A stretch of DNA of 64,000 nt from Burkholderia gladioli (GCF_000959725.1 NZ_CP009322.1:1054001-1118000); one strand, 5' to 3'; shown: positions 34,650 through 45,323, counted from the first letter of the stretch. Notes: generated by a model not told the origin, from the letters alone. Made by a program: numbers and translations.

Positions 34650-35498
34650 ATGAAACAGCTCGATCTCGATGTACTGGAAATGGTGGTGGCGATCGCCGAC
34701 ACGGGCTCCTTCGTGCGCGCGGCCGAAGCCGTGCATCGCTCATCGTCGGCGCTCAGCATGCAGATCAGGACGCTGGAGGAGGCGCTCGGCAAGCCGCTGT
34801 TCGTGCGCAGCACGCGCAAGCTGTCGATCACGCACGAGGGCAGGATGATCGTCGACTACGGGCGGCGCATGCTGGCGATGCGCGAGGAAGCCTGGGCCTC
34901 CGTGGTGCGGCCCGAGGTGCGCGGCCGCGTGACGATCGGCGTGCCCGACGACTATGTCTCCACGCTGCTGCCCTCGGTGCTGCGCAAGTTCGCGATCGCG
35001 CATCCACGCGTCGAGATCCGCGTGATCGGCCTGCCCAGCAGCGCGCTGGTGCCGCTGATCAAGGACAACACGGTGGACCTGGCCTGCATGACGCGCACGC
35101 GCGGCGTGTCGGCCGAGTTCATCCGCCACGAGCCGGTGGTCTGGGCGGCGCTGCCCGACAACCGCCCGATCTGGGAGGAGCGGCCCCTTCCGATCGCCGT
35201 GTTCGGGCATGCCAGCGCGGCGCGGGCGCGAGCGGTCGGCGCGCTGAACCAGGCCGGGATCCGCTACCGCATGTCCTACGAAAGCCCGAGCCTGCTGGGC
35301 GTGATCAGCATGGTGGAGGCGGGGCTCGCGATCGCGCCGCTGGCGCGTTGCAGCGTGCCGGCGCAACTGATGCAGCTGGGCGAGGCCGAGGGCCTGCCGC
35401 CGCTGGAGGACGTCGAGGTGGTGCTGGCGCGCAGCGCGAAGTCGGCGCGCCCGCCCTGCGATTTCCTGGCCGAGCAGATGCTGAGCGACCTGCGCTGA
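34650..35498 (+). CDS. LysR-family regulator divergent from the LysE exporter
   Basis: 282 residues, HTH about 5-62 (LEMVVAIADTGSFVRAAEAVHRSSSALSMQIRTLEEALGKPLFVRSTRKLSIT) and an effector domain to the end. The 110-base divergent spacer is AT-rich (AAACTGAAAAAATTAC near 34615). It likely senses the exported amino acid. Confidence 0.88.
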   Translation: MKQLDLDVLEMVVAIADTGSFVRAAEAVHRSSSALSMQIRTLEEALGKPLFVRSTRKLSITHEGRMIVDYGRRMLAMREEAWASVVRPEVRGRVTIGVPDDYVSTLLPSVLRKFAIAHPRVEIRVIGLPSSALVPLIKDNTVDLACMTRTRGVSAEFIRHEPVVWAALPDNRPIWEERPLPIAVFGHASAARARAVGALNQAGIRYRMSYESPSLLGVISMVEAGLAIAPLARCSVPAQLMQLGEAEGLPPLEDVEVVLARSAKSARPPCDFLAEQMLSDLR

Positions 35499-35501
35499 GC
35501 T

Positions 35502-35532
35502 GCCGGGCCGCCGCCGCGAAGCGGCGCCCGGC
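35502..35532. terminator. GC hairpin after the LysR gene
   Basis: GCCGGGCCGCCGC pairs with GCGGCGCCCGGC with one bulged base and a short loop, 4 bases after the stop at 35498. Confidence 0.6.
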
Positions 35533-35633
35533 TTCGCAAATCGCGACGCGAACGCAGCCCGGAGATGTTTTCGGGCATTCCCTCGTGCCATACTGCGCGC
35601 TGATTCTTTTGTCAGCTCAATCGATCCCGAGGT

Positions 35634-36368
35634 ATGCCCGAGCGTCTCACCGCCAGATTCGGCAAGCCGGCGAGCAGCATGAACGCGCCCGAGGCGGCCG
35701 TCGACCGGATTCTCGCGGCGCTGAGCGCAGGCGAATTGAAGGCCGGCGACAAGCTGCCCGACGAGGTCGAACTCGCGCAGCACTTCGGCGTGGCGCGCAT
35801 GGCGCTGCGCACGGCGCTAGGCGTGCTGCGCGACCTCGGGCTGGTCAACACCACCCGCGGGCGTTTCGGCGGCACCTTCGTGTCGACCGAGATCCGCGAG
35901 CGCTTGCGCAGCATGGCGCTGGAGCCGCGCTTCAGCGCCGGGGAGCTGCGCAGCCTGTCCGACTGGCGGCGCGCGATCTCGGGCGAGGCCTGCCATCTGG
36001 CCGCGCTGCGTGCCTCGGATGCGCAACTGGCCGAACTCGCGGCGCTCGCGCAGGGCTTCGTCGACGACATCCTCGACACCGACGCGCGGCGCCTGGCCGA
36101 TGCGCGGCTGCACGTGCTGATCGCCGAAACCACCGGCTCGCGTCATCTGATCGAACAGGAGCGGGCGATCCAGGAGGCCTTCGGCCGGATCTACGACTCG
36201 CTGCCGATCGTCCGGCACCCCCTCAATATCGCCTCGATGGACCACGCGCCGCTGCTGCAGGCGCTGCGCGCCCGCGACGGCGAACGGGCGCGGGCCGCGA
36301 TGCTGGCCCACGTCGAATCGACCTATGCCTGGTGTTGTTCGCTGCTGCGCGTGCAGCGACTGGACTGA
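35634..36368 (+). CDS. FCD/GntR-family transcriptional regulator
   Basis: 244 residues (an ATG at 35679 is an alternative). The winged HTH at about 18-85 (ILAALSAGELKAGDKLPDEVELAQHFGVARMALRTALGVLRDLGLV) is followed by an all-helical FCD ligand domain with the metal-binding pattern DARLHVLIAETTGS...HAPLLQALRARDGERARAAMLAHV. It senses an organic acid. There is no co-directed catabolic gene nearby, so the target is unclear. Confidence 0.87.
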   Translation: MPERLTARFGKPASSMNAPEAAVDRILAALSAGELKAGDKLPDEVELAQHFGVARMALRTALGVLRDLGLVNTTRGRFGGTFVSTEIRERLRSMALEPRFSAGELRSLSDWRRAISGEACHLAALRASDAQLAELAALAQGFVDDILDTDARRLADARLHVLIAETTGSRHLIEQERAIQEAFGRIYDSLPIVRHPLNIASMDHAPLLQALRARDGERARAAMLAHVESTYAWCCSLLRVQRLD

Positions 36369-36392
36369 GCGCGGAGCGCCCGGCCGCCGGCG

Positions 36393-37013
36393 CTACATGA
36401 TGTAGGCGGCGACGCTGATGAACTGGCAGAGGCTGCCGCCCAGCACGAACAGATGCCAGATGCCGTGGCCGTGGCGGATCCGCTCGTCATTGATGAAGAA
36501 GTAGATGCCGGCGCTGTAGAGCACGCCGCCGGCCAGCAGCCAGGCCACGCCTTCCGAGGACATCGCCACCACCAGCGGGCGCAGCGCGATCACGCCGAGC
36601 CATCCCATCAGCACGTAGAGCACCATCGAGATGATGCGCGTCCTGCGTCCCAGCGTGAGTTCCTGGACGATGCCGAACAGCGCCAGCCCCCAGATCACGC
36701 CGAACAGCGTCCAGCCCCAGGGGCCACGCAGCGTGATCAGCGTGAAGGGCGTGTAGCTGCCGGCGATCAGCAGGTAGATCGCCGAGTGGTCGCACTTCTG
36801 CAGGATCGCCTTGAGGCGCGGCTGGTGCACGCTGTGATAGAGCGTCGAGACGGCGTACAGCACCAGCAGCGCCGCGCCGTACACGGCCGCGCTGACCACG
36901 CGGTAGGGGTCGCCCTTGAGCGCGCCCATCGTCACCAGGGTGGCCAGTCCGGCCATCGACATCAGCGCGCCGACTCCATGCGTGATGCTATTGAAACGTT
37001 CACCGACCAGCAC
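36393..37013 (-). CDS. hemolysin III (YqfA/AdipoR-like, PAQR) family membrane protein
   Basis: 206 residues from GTG 37013, preceded by AGAGG. The start VLVGERFNSITHGVGALMS is the family signature, followed by 'STLYHSVHQPRLKAILQKCDHSAIYLLIAGSYTPF' (metal His and Asp) and a C-terminal GHGIWHLFVLGGSL His motif. Seven transmembrane helices are expected. The family is a bacterial PAQR-type metal-dependent hydrolase candidate; the hemolysin name is historical. An ATG reading is out of frame here, so the GTG start is needed. Confidence 0.88.
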   Translation of the reverse strand: MLVGERFNSITHGVGALMSMAGLATLVTMGALKGDPYRVVSAAVYGAALLVLYAVSTLYHSVHQPRLKAILQKCDHSAIYLLIAGSYTPFTLITLRGPWGWTLFGVIWGLALFGIVQELTLGRRTRIISMVLYVLMGWLGVIALRPLVVAMSSEGVAWLLAGGVLYSAGIYFFINDERIRHGHGIWHLFVLGGSLCQFISVAAYIM

Positions 37014-37256
37014 GGCATGACCTCTTGTTGCTTGAATGCTTGCAGACCAAAAACAGCCGCGATGCCGACCGGGCCGATATCCGGGATGTCGGCAACGGGC
37101 AGGCAAGGCTGAAGGGGGCGCCACGCGCTCGATCCTGACCATATCCTGCGTCGGTCAAAAAAGCGTGGCGCGTCGTGATGCGCGAAAGCCACGGCGCGGA
37201 CAAAAACCCTGCGATTTTACGCGAGCCGAGGCGCCGGGGGCGGTTCGGCCGCTGCG

Positions 37257-38318
<1,062 letters not shown>

Positions 38319-38406
38319 TTACCCGAATCCATGCCGATCCGGGCGCGCGGGTTCCCTATACTCATGCCGTTTTCCCGATCGCGGGCCGTCGAGGCCCGTT
38401 ACGACG

Positions 38407-39573
38407 ATGTCCTCGCGTGTCTCCCGTTTCCCCGGTCTTTCCCGCGCCTCGCGTGTGTTCGCGTTGCATCCCGCTCCAGCGCTGATCCGTGCCGCCTGCT
38501 GCGTGCCGCTCGCGGCGGCCGCCTTGCTGCCGATGCAATCGGCCTTGGCGGCCGGGCTCGACGGCGGCACGAACGGGTCGTGGCTGCTGGCGCAATCGGC
38601 CTATGGGCAGCCTGGTTACGGCAGCGATCCGTCGGCCTATCCGCCGCCGGCTTATCGCCAGGACGATGACAATGAGCCGCCCGTCTATGGCCAGCCGGTG
38701 AATCCTGCGCAGCCTGCCTATCCGCAGCGCGGCGCCGACGCGCCGGGTTATCCGCAACCGCCTGACGGCGGCCAGGCGAATCCGTTGTACGCGCAACCGA
38801 ATGGACAAAACGGCGGGCAGGCCTATCCGCCGGCCACGCGGCAATCCGATGGCGGCCAGGCTTATGGCGGCGCGCAGCAGGCGCCTTATGGGCAGCCGAC
38901 CGGCTATCCTCCGCCCGATGCCGCGCCGCCGCCCGATGACGGCGCCTATGACCAGGGGCAGCAAGATGGCCAGCCCGGTTATGGCGGGCAGCCCGCGTAT
39001 CCGTCGCGGCAACCCGGTTACGGCGGGCAGCAGTCGGGCTATGGTGCCCAGCCTCCCGGTTATGGCGCGCAGTCGCCGGGCGCGGATGGGCAGAGGCAGG
39101 CCTATCCGCCGCCGAGCCCGCCGCCCGGTTATGCGCAGCCGCCTTATGGCGCACCTTCGGCACCGGCGTCGGGCGCCCAGCCCGGCTATGGTCAACCCGG
39201 TTATGGCCAGCCCGCCTATCCACAAGCCGCCTACGGCACCCAATACGGCACCGTGGCCGCGATCCGGCCGATCGGCGGCTCGACCAGCCCTTCGGGTGTG
39301 GCGGGAACCGTGGTCGGCGCGCTGGTGGGAGGCGTGCTCGGCAACCAGATCGGCCATGGCCGCGGCCGCGGCGCGGCGACCGTGATCGGCGCGCTGGGCG
39401 GCGCGGCGCTCGGCAACCAGGTCGGCCAGCAGATGAATGCGCCGGGCGGCTACCGGATCGACGTGCGGCTTTCCGACGGCTCGATGCGCGGCTTCGACGT
39501 GCCCGGTGCCGGCGACTGGCAGCCCGGCGATCGCGTGCGGATCGACGGCGGGAATCGCTTGTCGCGGTATTGA
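38407..39573 (+). CDS. secreted or envelope protein with Tyr/Gly/Gln/Pro repeats and C-terminal glycine-zipper 2TM domain
   Basis: 388 residues from ATG 38407. A signal-like N-terminus (ALIRAACCVPLAAAALLPMQSALAA) leads to about 215 residues of low-complexity YGQPxYPQ/GYG repeats. The end is a glycine-zipper 2TM domain (GTVVGALVGGVLGNQIG, ATVIGALGGAALGNQVG) and a short beta tail (YRIDVRLSDGSMRGFDVPG...GDRVRIDGGNRLSRY) as in Rickettsia 17-kDa/YMGG-type surface proteins. It is probably anchored in or associated with the outer membrane, with a flexible tyrosine-rich tail. There is no clear lipobox. Function unknown. The composition is far from its neighbours because of the repeats. Confidence 0.8.
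   Translation: MSSRVSRFPGLSRASRVFALHPAPALIRAACCVPLAAAALLPMQSALAAGLDGGTNGSWLLAQSAYGQPGYGSDPSAYPPPAYRQDDDNEPPVYGQPVNPAQPAYPQRGADAPGYPQPPDGGQANPLYAQPNGQNGGQAYPPATRQSDGGQAYGGAQQAPYGQPTGYPPPDAAPPPDDGAYDQGQQDGQPGYGGQPAYPSRQPGYGGQQSGYGAQPPGYGAQSPGADGQRQAYPPPSPPPGYAQPPYGAPSAPASGAQPGYGQPGYGQPAYPQAAYGTQYGTVAAIRPIGGSTSPSGVAGTVVGALVGGVLGNQIGHGRGRGAATVIGALGGAALGNQVGQQMNAPGGYRIDVRLSDGSMRGFDVPGAGDWQPGDRVRIDGGNRLSRY
38605..39240 (+). repeat. in-frame imperfect tandem repeats of Y-G-x-Q-P-x-G-Y units
   Basis: The coding DNA repeats short units such as GGTTATGGC, CAGCCCGG and TATCCGCC. Encoded blocks like QPGYG, GYGAQ and QPAYP recur many times, with uneven spacing. This part is prone to copy-number change by slippage. 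Confidence 0.8.
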
Positions 39574-39617
39574 TATCGAGCGGGACGGGGCGCCGCCGCG
39601 GCGCTTATGGTTGGCGC

Positions 39618-40052
39618 TTAACGCGGGCGCTTCGGCCGGGTTTTCCTCGCCTCGGCGGCCGCGGCGTTGAGCGCGGCCGCTTCGCGTAGCAGGGCGATGA
39701 AGGCAGCTTCGTCGATGCCGGCGCCTTCATGCAGGTCGATCGCGCGCCGCACCTTGCCGTCCAGGCTGGCGTTGAACAGCTCGGCCGGATCCGGCAGCGA
39801 GGCGCCTTTCGCGAAGGTCAGCTTGACCACGGCCCGGTAGGATTCGCCGGTGCAGACGATGCCGTCGCTGGACCAGACCGGCGTGCCCATCCACTTCCAT
39901 TCCTCGACCACCTCGGGCAGCGCCTGCCGGATCAGCTCGCGCATACGCGCCAGGGTTCGGCCGCGCCAGTCGCCGAGTTCGGCGATGCGCGCGTCGATCA
40001 GGTCGGAGGCGCGGGCCGGGGCCGCCTCGGCTGGTTTCGCTGCTCGATTCAT
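39618..40052 (-). CDS. DUF1801-family protein
   Basis: 144 residues from ATG 40052. The DUF1801 core is visible: 'RTLARMRELIRQALPEVVEEWKWMGTPVWSSDGIVCTGESYRAVVKLTFAKGASLPDPAELFNASLDGKVRRAIDLHEG'. Members resemble the yeast frataxin-like iron chaperone fold and are called YdhG/YjhA-like, but none has a firm function. It is small, cytosolic, with a basic Lys/Arg-rich tail. It lies 47 bases downstream of FUSC on the same strand. Confidence 0.85.
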   Translation of the reverse strand: MNRAAKPAEAAPARASDLIDARIAELGDWRGRTLARMRELIRQALPEVVEEWKWMGTPVWSSDGIVCTGESYRAVVKLTFAKGASLPDPAELFNASLDGKVRRAIDLHEGAGIDEAAFIALLREAAALNAAAAEARKTRPKRPR

Positions 40053-40099
40053 GGCGTTCCTCCAGGTAGCCGGCGCGCCCGCTGGTGGCGTCGACCGTC

Positions 40100-41170
40100 T
40101 CAGATATTCCACTGCATCGACACGTCCTGCAGCCGCTGGCGCATCAGGTCGCACTCGCGCGCGATCTTGTCGTCGATCGAGACGAAGCCCGAAAGTTGGG
40201 CCGGCACCTCGGCGCCTTGCGGCACGCTGATCGCCGGCAGCGGATGCAGGCGCGCCAGCGTGCCGAACTTCAGCGCGCGGCTGGGCCCGATCAGCAGCCC
40301 GTGGATGCGGCGGTTCAGGCCGCGCAGCGTGGTCTGCACGTAGCGGCGGCCATCCACGTCGCCGTCGGCCGGCTTCACGCTGGCCAGCATCTCGAGCGAG
40401 CTGATCACCAGCCGCAGCGAACGCTGGATCGCGTCGAGCTGGGCCATGGTGATGTCGGTCTCCTTCGACACCCAGGGCATCAGCGAGCGCATCTGCACCA
40501 GCAAGGCGTTCAACGCGGCCATCTCCTTCAGGTGGGCGGTATCGCTGACGGTCTTGTCGGCGACGATCCGCGCATGCACCACGGCGCAGGCGCGCAGGGC
40601 GTCGGCGAGCTTGTAGCGCCACGAATAGGTGGCATAGAGCGGCAGCGCGAACGAGAAGGCCAGCGCGATGCCGATCCCGACGATCACGTTCACAGCGCGC
40701 CAGAGGCCGTCGACGATCTCGTTGTCGCCGTGGCCAGCCACGATCAGGATCGTGATCGCCGACAGCAGGGCGATATAGCCGGCCTTGCCGATCGCGTAGT
40801 AGGCGCAGATCCCGCACAGCACGCTGATCACCAGGTAGGTGAGCAGGGGCCACTGCAGGGTGGATTGCAGGACGATCAGCGCGAGCCCGGCCACCGCGCC
40901 GATGGTGGTGCCGAGCGCGCGCTCGGCGGCTTTCTTGCGGATATTGCCGTGATGCTGGAGGCCGCCGATCACGATCAGCACGGTGATCGAGGACCACTCG
41001 CCATGTGGGATGTCGAGGCCAGTGGACAATGCGATCGACACCAGCACGCTGAGGGCCACGCGCGCAGCATGGATCAGCTTGGCGTGGCGGTAGCGGCGAT
41101 AGGGATCGAGCAGCGGGCGGAACAGCGTGCGCAGCGCGGCGGGCAGACGGAGCGTCGGGGAAGCGGTCAT
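40100..41170 (-). CDS. FUSC-family inner-membrane protein (single-unit)
   Basis: 356 residues from ATG 41170. The N-terminal half has about six transmembrane helices with the FUSC motif 'IPHGEWSSITVLIVIGGLQHHGNIRKKAAERALGTTIGAVAGL', and the rest is a cytosolic helical domain. AaeB-like efflux proteins (aromatic acid export) carry two such units; this one has a single unit, about half the usual size, resembling the YccS-like/aromatic-acid exporter families. No membrane-fusion partner is encoded nearby. It lies downstream of the phosphonate operon but is separated from it by a strong terminator. Confidence 0.82.
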   Translation of the reverse strand: MTASPTLRLPAALRTLFRPLLDPYRRYRHAKLIHAARVALSVLVSIALSTGLDIPHGEWSSITVLIVIGGLQHHGNIRKKAAERALGTTIGAVAGLALIVLQSTLQWPLLTYLVISVLCGICAYYAIGKAGYIALLSAITILIVAGHGDNEIVDGLWRAVNVIVGIGIALAFSFALPLYATYSWRYKLADALRACAVVHARIVADKTVSDTAHLKEMAALNALLVQMRSLMPWVSKETDITMAQLDAIQRSLRLVISSLEMLASVKPADGDVDGRRYVQTTLRGLNRRIHGLLIGPSRALKFGTLARLHPLPAISVPQGAEVPAQLSGFVSIDDKIARECDLMRQRLQDVSMQWNI

Positions 41171-41353
41171 GGGATGCGGCAGGGATACGACTGGGATGCG
41201 GGCGCTCGCGCGGATGGCCGTGGCGCCGGCCGCGGCCGGTACCACACGTTTCGTGATTCTAAAGGATGGTGTCGGGGGCGCACCCCCGTGAAAACGCGAC
41301 GGGGGCGTCGATGCGAACCGATGATGCGTGTAGTGACCGGCGTGCCGCAAAAC

Positions 41354-41381
41354 AAAACGGGTGCCGTTCGGCACCCGTTTT
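41354..41381. terminator. strong bidirectional terminator after the phosphonate operon
   Basis: AAAACGGGTGCC-GTTC-GGCACCCGTTTT is a perfect 12-bp stem with a 4-base loop. The A/T ends give a T run on both strands. It lies 39 bases past the AEP transaminase stop (41420) and isolates the operon from FUSC. Confidence 0.85.
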
Positions 41382-41419
41382 ATCGCGACTTGCGCCCGGC
41401 GTCGCGCGCCGCTCGGACC

Positions 41420-42490
41420 TCAGCGCGTGAGCGCGCCGAATCCGTCGAGCAGCCGGTCGACATCGGCCGGCGAGATCGCGCCCATGGTCGAGACGCGGAA
41501 CAGCGAGGCCGACAGGCCGCCCTGGCCGGCGTAGATCACGAAGCCGCGTTCCTTGAGGCCGTCGTGCAGCGCCTCGTAAGCCACGCCCGCCGGCAGCTTG
41601 TAGGCGCGCAGCACCACCGAGGATTCGCCGTCCGGCAGCACCAGCGGCATGCCGCGCGCGGCCAGGCCGTCGCGGACCTGGTCGGCCAGCGCCTGGTAGC
41701 GCGCGTGGCGCGCCTGCCAGCCGCCTTCGTCCTCGAACTCGCGCAGCGCCTCGACCAGCGCGTAATAGGCATGCACCGAAGGCGTGAACGGCGTGTTGCG
41801 CTGCGCCTGCAGCTTGGCCAGCCGGCCCAGGTCGAGGTAGTAGGTGCGCGAGGCGGCCCGCGCCAGCGCCGCGCCGCGCACGATCACGAAGGCCGCGCCG
41901 GGCACGCCGTGCAGGCACTTGTTGGCGGTGGCGGCCACCGCGTCGGTCACGCCGTCGGCGAAGTCGATCGCCTCGGCGCCGAAGCTGCTGACGCCATCCA
42001 CCAGCAGTCGCGCGCCATGCCGGCGGCACAGCTCGGCGATCGGGCCCAGCGCGTTGAGGCGCCCGGTGGTGGTTTCGTGATGGATCACCGCGACGTGCGT
42101 GATGGCGCGATCGGCGGCCAGCGCGGCCTCGACGCGGCCGAGGTCGGGCGCTTCCATCCACTCGTGCTTCAGCACCTCGTGGGCGATCCGGTATTGCCTG
42201 GCGATCTGCGCGATGCGGTCGCCATACACGCCGTTCTCGATCACCAGCAGCTTGCCGTCCTCGGGTACCAGGGCCGCGATCATGCTTTCGACGGCGGCGG
42301 TGCCCGAACCCGTCATCAGCACCGCCTGCCATTCGGCGGGATCGAGATCGTAGGCGGCCACCAGGCGGCGGCGCGCCTCGTCCTGCAGGTCGAAGAATTC
42401 GCTTTCGCGGTGACAGAGATCGGTCTGCAGCAGGCTTTGGCGCACGCGCTCGGTCAGCGTGACCGGGCCGGGGTTGAGCAGCAGCATCAT
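41420..42490 (-). CDS. phnW: 2-aminoethylphosphonate:pyruvate transaminase
   Basis: 356 residues, class V PLP enzyme. The start [32 protein letters not shown] matches PhnW (NPGP, CHRE). The PLP lysine is Lys191 in ATANKCLHGVPG, with the pyridine Asp in LLVDGVSSFGAE. Here it likely runs in the biosynthetic direction, turning phosphonoacetaldehyde into 2-AEP, since its operon has PEP mutase and decarboxylase and no phosphonatase. The ATG overlaps the stop of the decarboxylase gene (ATGA). It is the last gene of the seven-gene operon. Confidence 0.93.
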   Translation of the reverse strand: MMLLLNPGPVTLTERVRQSLLQTDLCHRESEFFDLQDEARRRLVAAYDLDPAEWQAVLMTGSGTAAVESMIAALVPEDGKLLVIENGVYGDRIAQIARQYRIAHEVLKHEWMEAPDLGRVEAALAADRAITHVAVIHHETTTGRLNALGPIAELCRRHGARLLVDGVSSFGAEAIDFADGVTDAVAATANKCLHGVPGAAFVIVRGAALARAASRTYYLDLGRLAKLQAQRNTPFTPSVHAYYALVEALREFEDEGGWQARHARYQALADQVRDGLAARGMPLVLPDGESSVVLRAYKLPAGVAYEALHDGLKERGFVIYAGQGGLSASLFRVSTMGAISPADVDRLLDGFGALTR

Positions 42491-43641
42491 TGGGCTCCCG
42501 CGCCGATGTGGCGCATCAGACGTTCCTTCACTTCGACCGGCGTCACGGTCGGGCGCGGCAGGCCATCGGGCACGCCGGCGCGGATCGACAGGCTGGCGAA
42601 GCGCGCGCCGTCGGCCGGCTCGGCGAACAGCGCGTCGATCACGCCCAGGTCGCCGCCTTCGCGCGCCGAAGCGTAGCCGCAGGCCGCCGCCACGCCCGCG
42701 AACGAGACGCAGGGCGAAACCGTCGACTGGCCGCCGGTCGATTCGTGCGCGCCGTTGTCGAGCAGCAGGTGGACCAGGTTGCCCGGGCCATAGGCGCCGA
42801 GCGTGGCGAACGCACCCATGCGCATCAGCGCGGCGCCGTCGCCGTCCACCGCCACCACGGTCAGGTCCGGGCGCGCCAGCGCCAGGCCCAGCGCGAGCGG
42901 CGTCACGCAGCCCATCGAGCCGACCATGTAGAGCTGGTTGGCGCGATCGTCGAGCGCGTAGAGCTCGCGGCCGCAGAAACCGGTCGAGGCCAGCACCACG
43001 GTGGAGTCGAGCGGCGTGCGCTCGATCACGGCGGCCAGCGCCTGCTGGCGCGTCGGCTGCTCGGCGGCCGCGGCGCGGGCCGAGACGGGCGTCGCCGCCT
43101 GCGCGCGCGGCGCCGGCATCGGCGCATCCTTGAGCGGATACGAGGCCACGCTGCCTTTTTGCATCACCAGTGCGTAGGGCCGGCCGGTCTCGTCCATGTG
43201 GCGGATCGCGCGCTCCAGCGCCGGGGCGATCTGGTCGGCCTCGGTCGGGAACAGCTCCCACGGGATCTCCATGGTGTCGAGCATCTGCGGCGTGATCGGC
43301 CCCATCAGCGCGTGCTGCGGCTCGTCGTGCTCGCCCGGCTTGCCGCGCCAGGTGACGATCAGCAACTGCGGCAGCTTGAAGGTCCAGGTCAGCGAGGTCA
43401 GCGGGCTGACCGCGTTGCCCAGGCCCGAGTTCTGCATCATCGCGATGCCGCGCCGCCCGCCCAGCGTGGCGCCCGCCACCAGGGCGACCGCGTCGCCCTC
43501 GTTGGCGGCCGACACGTAGTGCAGCGTCGGGTCCTGCAGCACGTAGTTGATGAACGGCGTCAGGTACGAGCAGGGCACGCCCGCGTACCAGTCGAAACCG
43601 CGCTCGCGCGCGGCCTCGACGAACTGCGCTGCCTCGATCAT
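42487..43641 (-). CDS. ppd: phosphonopyruvate decarboxylase
   Basis: 384 residues, TPP-dependent. It converts phosphonopyruvate to phosphonoacetaldehyde and CO2, pulling the unfavourable PEP mutase equilibrium forward. The N-terminal pyrimidine-binding domain has [16 protein letters not shown] and [13 protein letters not shown] (catalytic Glu). The C-terminal diphosphate domain has [14 protein letters not shown] and [15 protein letters not shown], the GDG-x(25-30)-N TPP motif. The '[12 protein letters not shown]' loop is diagnostic for Ppd. About 40 residues of Ala-rich linker separate the halves. Start and stop both overlap neighbours by ATGA. Confidence 0.95.
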   Translation of the reverse strand: MIEAAQFVEAARERGFDWYAGVPCSYLTPFINYVLQDPTLHYVSAANEGDAVALVAGATLGGRRGIAMMQNSGLGNAVSPLTSLTWTFKLPQLLIVTWRGKPGEHDEPQHALMGPITPQMLDTMEIPWELFPTEADQIAPALERAIRHMDETGRPYALVMQKGSVASYPLKDAPMPAPRAQAATPVSARAAAAEQPTRQQALAAVIERTPLDSTVVLASTGFCGRELYALDDRANQLYMVGSMGCVTPLALGLALARPDLTVVAVDGDGAALMRMGAFATLGAYGPGNLVHLLLDNGAHESTGGQSTVSPCVSFAGVAAACGYASAREGGDLGVIDALFAEPADGARFASLSIRAGVPDGLPRPTVTPVEVKERLMRHIGAGAQ

Positions 43642-45323
43642 TGCGCGTCCCCGGCGGCGGCGCCGTTGGCCAGCGGCGTCTGGCCGTGGGCGAAGTCGCC
43701 GGCGCGACGGAATTCGTCGAGGTCGTTCACGCCGCGCCAGTGGCCGTGCACGTATTGCACCGAGATCTGCTCGCCGGCTTCCACCAGCGCGTTGAGCAGG
43801 GCCGGGATGTCGAGCTGGTCGAAGTCCGGGCGTGCCTGCAGCTTCGCGATGGTCGCCTTGAGGCGCTCCACGCCGGCGCCGCGCACGTTCAGCAGGCCGA
43901 CCCAGCGGCCGTGCGGCGCGCCGTTGCCGGCGTCGCCCGCCACGCGCTGCAGCGTGATCTTCTGGCCGAACAGGCCACGGTCGTCGGGCGCCGAGCACAG
44001 GGCGAAGTCGCGCACGCTCTGGTTCGGCGAATCGGTCAGCGATGAATCGACCACCACCGTGAATTCGGCATCGCTCTCGGCCAGGTCGCGCACGATGTAG
44101 CTGCGGAACAGCAGGTCGCCGTAGGAGACGATGGTGTCGCCCTTGATGCGCTCGAGCGCGCAGGCCAGCGAGCTCAGTTCGCCGGTTTCGGCGTGGCGCT
44201 CGTTGACCACCAGCTTGATGCCGGCGGTGTCGATCGCGTCGGCGCGATAGCCGCCCACCACCGTGATGTCGTTGACGCCTTCCTTCTTGAAGCCGTCCAC
44301 CAGCCAGCGCAGCAGCGGCTTGCCGGCGATCGGCAGCATCACCTTCGGCTTGTCCTCGGTGACGGCCTCCAGGCCCTTGCCGCGGCTGGCGGCCAGCACG
44401 ATCGCCGAGTTCGACGAACGCGAGGAGGAGGACAGGTAGATGCGCTCGGCCGCCGAGTACTCGTCGGCGTCCTGCAGGCGGAAGATCTCGTTGACGGTGG
44501 CGACGCGGTCCTCGACGTTGACCAGGGTCTGGTTCTCGAAGATGTCGCGCGCGGTGGCCTGCATCGAGGCCGCCGCCGAGCGGACCAGGTGGTTCGCCCA
44601 GATCACGGTGCTGATGCCGGCCTGGCGGAACACGTCGGTCGGCGTGCTGTAGTACTTGGTCGGCACGATCACGATCGGCGCGCGGTTGTTCCACTGGCGC
44701 GCGAATTCGAGGATCTCGTCCGGACGCGACAGCTTGCTGTGCATCAGGATCGCGTCGGCGCCGGCATCGGCGTAGGCATGCGCGCGGCGCAGCGCCTCGT
44801 CCATGCCCCAGCCGGCGATCAGCGCCTCGACGCGCGCCACGATCGAGAAGTCCGGATCGGTCTGCGAATCCTTGCCGGCCTTGATCTTGCCCGCGAACTC
44901 GTCGATCTCGGCCAGCGGCTGGCGCTCGCCGTCGATGAAGCTGTTGGTCTTGGGGAATTGCTTGTCCTCGATGCACACGCCGGCGATGCCGCGCTGCTCG
45001 AGCTTGCGCACCAGGCGGCGCATGTTGTTGAAGTTGCCGTAGCCGGTGTCGCCGTCGAGCAGGATCGGCAGGTCGCTGGCATCGGCCATGAACTCGAGCA
45101 CGTCGACCACCTGGGTCCAGCTCGCCTCGTTGTTGTCGCGCACGCCGAGCGCGGCCGAGATCGACAGGCCCGAGCCCCAGATGCCCTTGAAGCCGGCCTC
45201 GCGCACGATGCGCGCCGACAGGCCGTTGTGCGCTTCCATCAGGAATTCGAGGTCGCTGCTGGTCAGCATGCGGCGCAGCCGCGCCGCGCGGGATTCGGTG
45301 AAATTGGGTTCGCGTGCGTTCAT
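43638..45323 (-). CDS. pepM: phosphoenolpyruvate mutase fused to a cytidylyltransferase (PepM-PntC type)
   Basis: 561 residues. Residues about 10-300 are PEP mutase (isocitrate-lyase fold): [10 protein letters not shown] (Asp90, Asp92) and the signature [10 protein letters not shown] (Glu119 to Ser128), which separates PEP mutase from lyases. It makes phosphonopyruvate, the entry to all C-P compounds. Residues about 306-545 are a nucleotidyltransferase ([31 protein letters not shown], then [12 protein letters not shown]) of the PntC kind known to make CMP-2-AEP. The usual AAGxGxR loop reads AASRGKG, a PntC-like variant. Its presence predicts activation of 2-AEP for transfer to a polymer or lipid. 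Coupled by ATGA on both sides. Confidence 0.95.
   Translation of the reverse strand: MNAREPNFTESRAARLRRMLTSSDLEFLMEAHNGLSARIVREAGFKGIWGSGLSISAALGVRDNNEASWTQVVDVLEFMADASDLPILLDGDTGYGNFNNMRRLVRKLEQRGIAGVCIEDKQFPKTNSFIDGERQPLAEIDEFAGKIKAGKDSQTDPDFSIVARVEALIAGWGMDEALRRAHAYADAGADAILMHSKLSRPDEILEFARQWNNRAPIVIVPTKYYSTPTDVFRQAGISTVIWANHLVRSAAASMQATARDIFENQTLVNVEDRVATVNEIFRLQDADEYSAAERIYLSSSSRSSNSAIVLAASRGKGLEAVTEDKPKVMLPIAGKPLLRWLVDGFKKEGVNDITVVGGYRADAIDTAGIKLVVNERHAETGELSSLACALERIKGDTIVSYGDLLFRSYIVRDLAESDAEFTVVVDSSLTDSPNQSVRDFALCSAPDDRGLFGQKITLQRVAGDAGNGAPHGRWVGLLNVRGAGVERLKATIAKLQARPDFDQLDIPALLNALVEAGEQISVQYVHGHWRGVNDLDEFRRAGDFAHGQTPLANGAAAGDAQ

Noticed and set aside
36393..37142. ATG 37142 as start of the hemolysin III gene
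   Set aside because: Adds 43 Pro/Arg-rich residues absent in the family; GTG 37013 with an AGAGG site gives the standard N-terminus and length.
38605..39240. Possible CRISPR-like array because of regular short repeats
   Set aside because: The repeats are uneven, in frame and encode YGQP-type residues inside a gene with signal peptide and glycine zipper; no constant repeat-spacer pattern or cas genes.
41420..45323. Reading the phosphonate genes as a 2-AEP degradation (PhnWX) cluster
   Set aside because: No phosphonatase PhnX is present, while PEP mutase, phosphonopyruvate decarboxylase and a cytidylyltransferase are, which marks biosynthesis.
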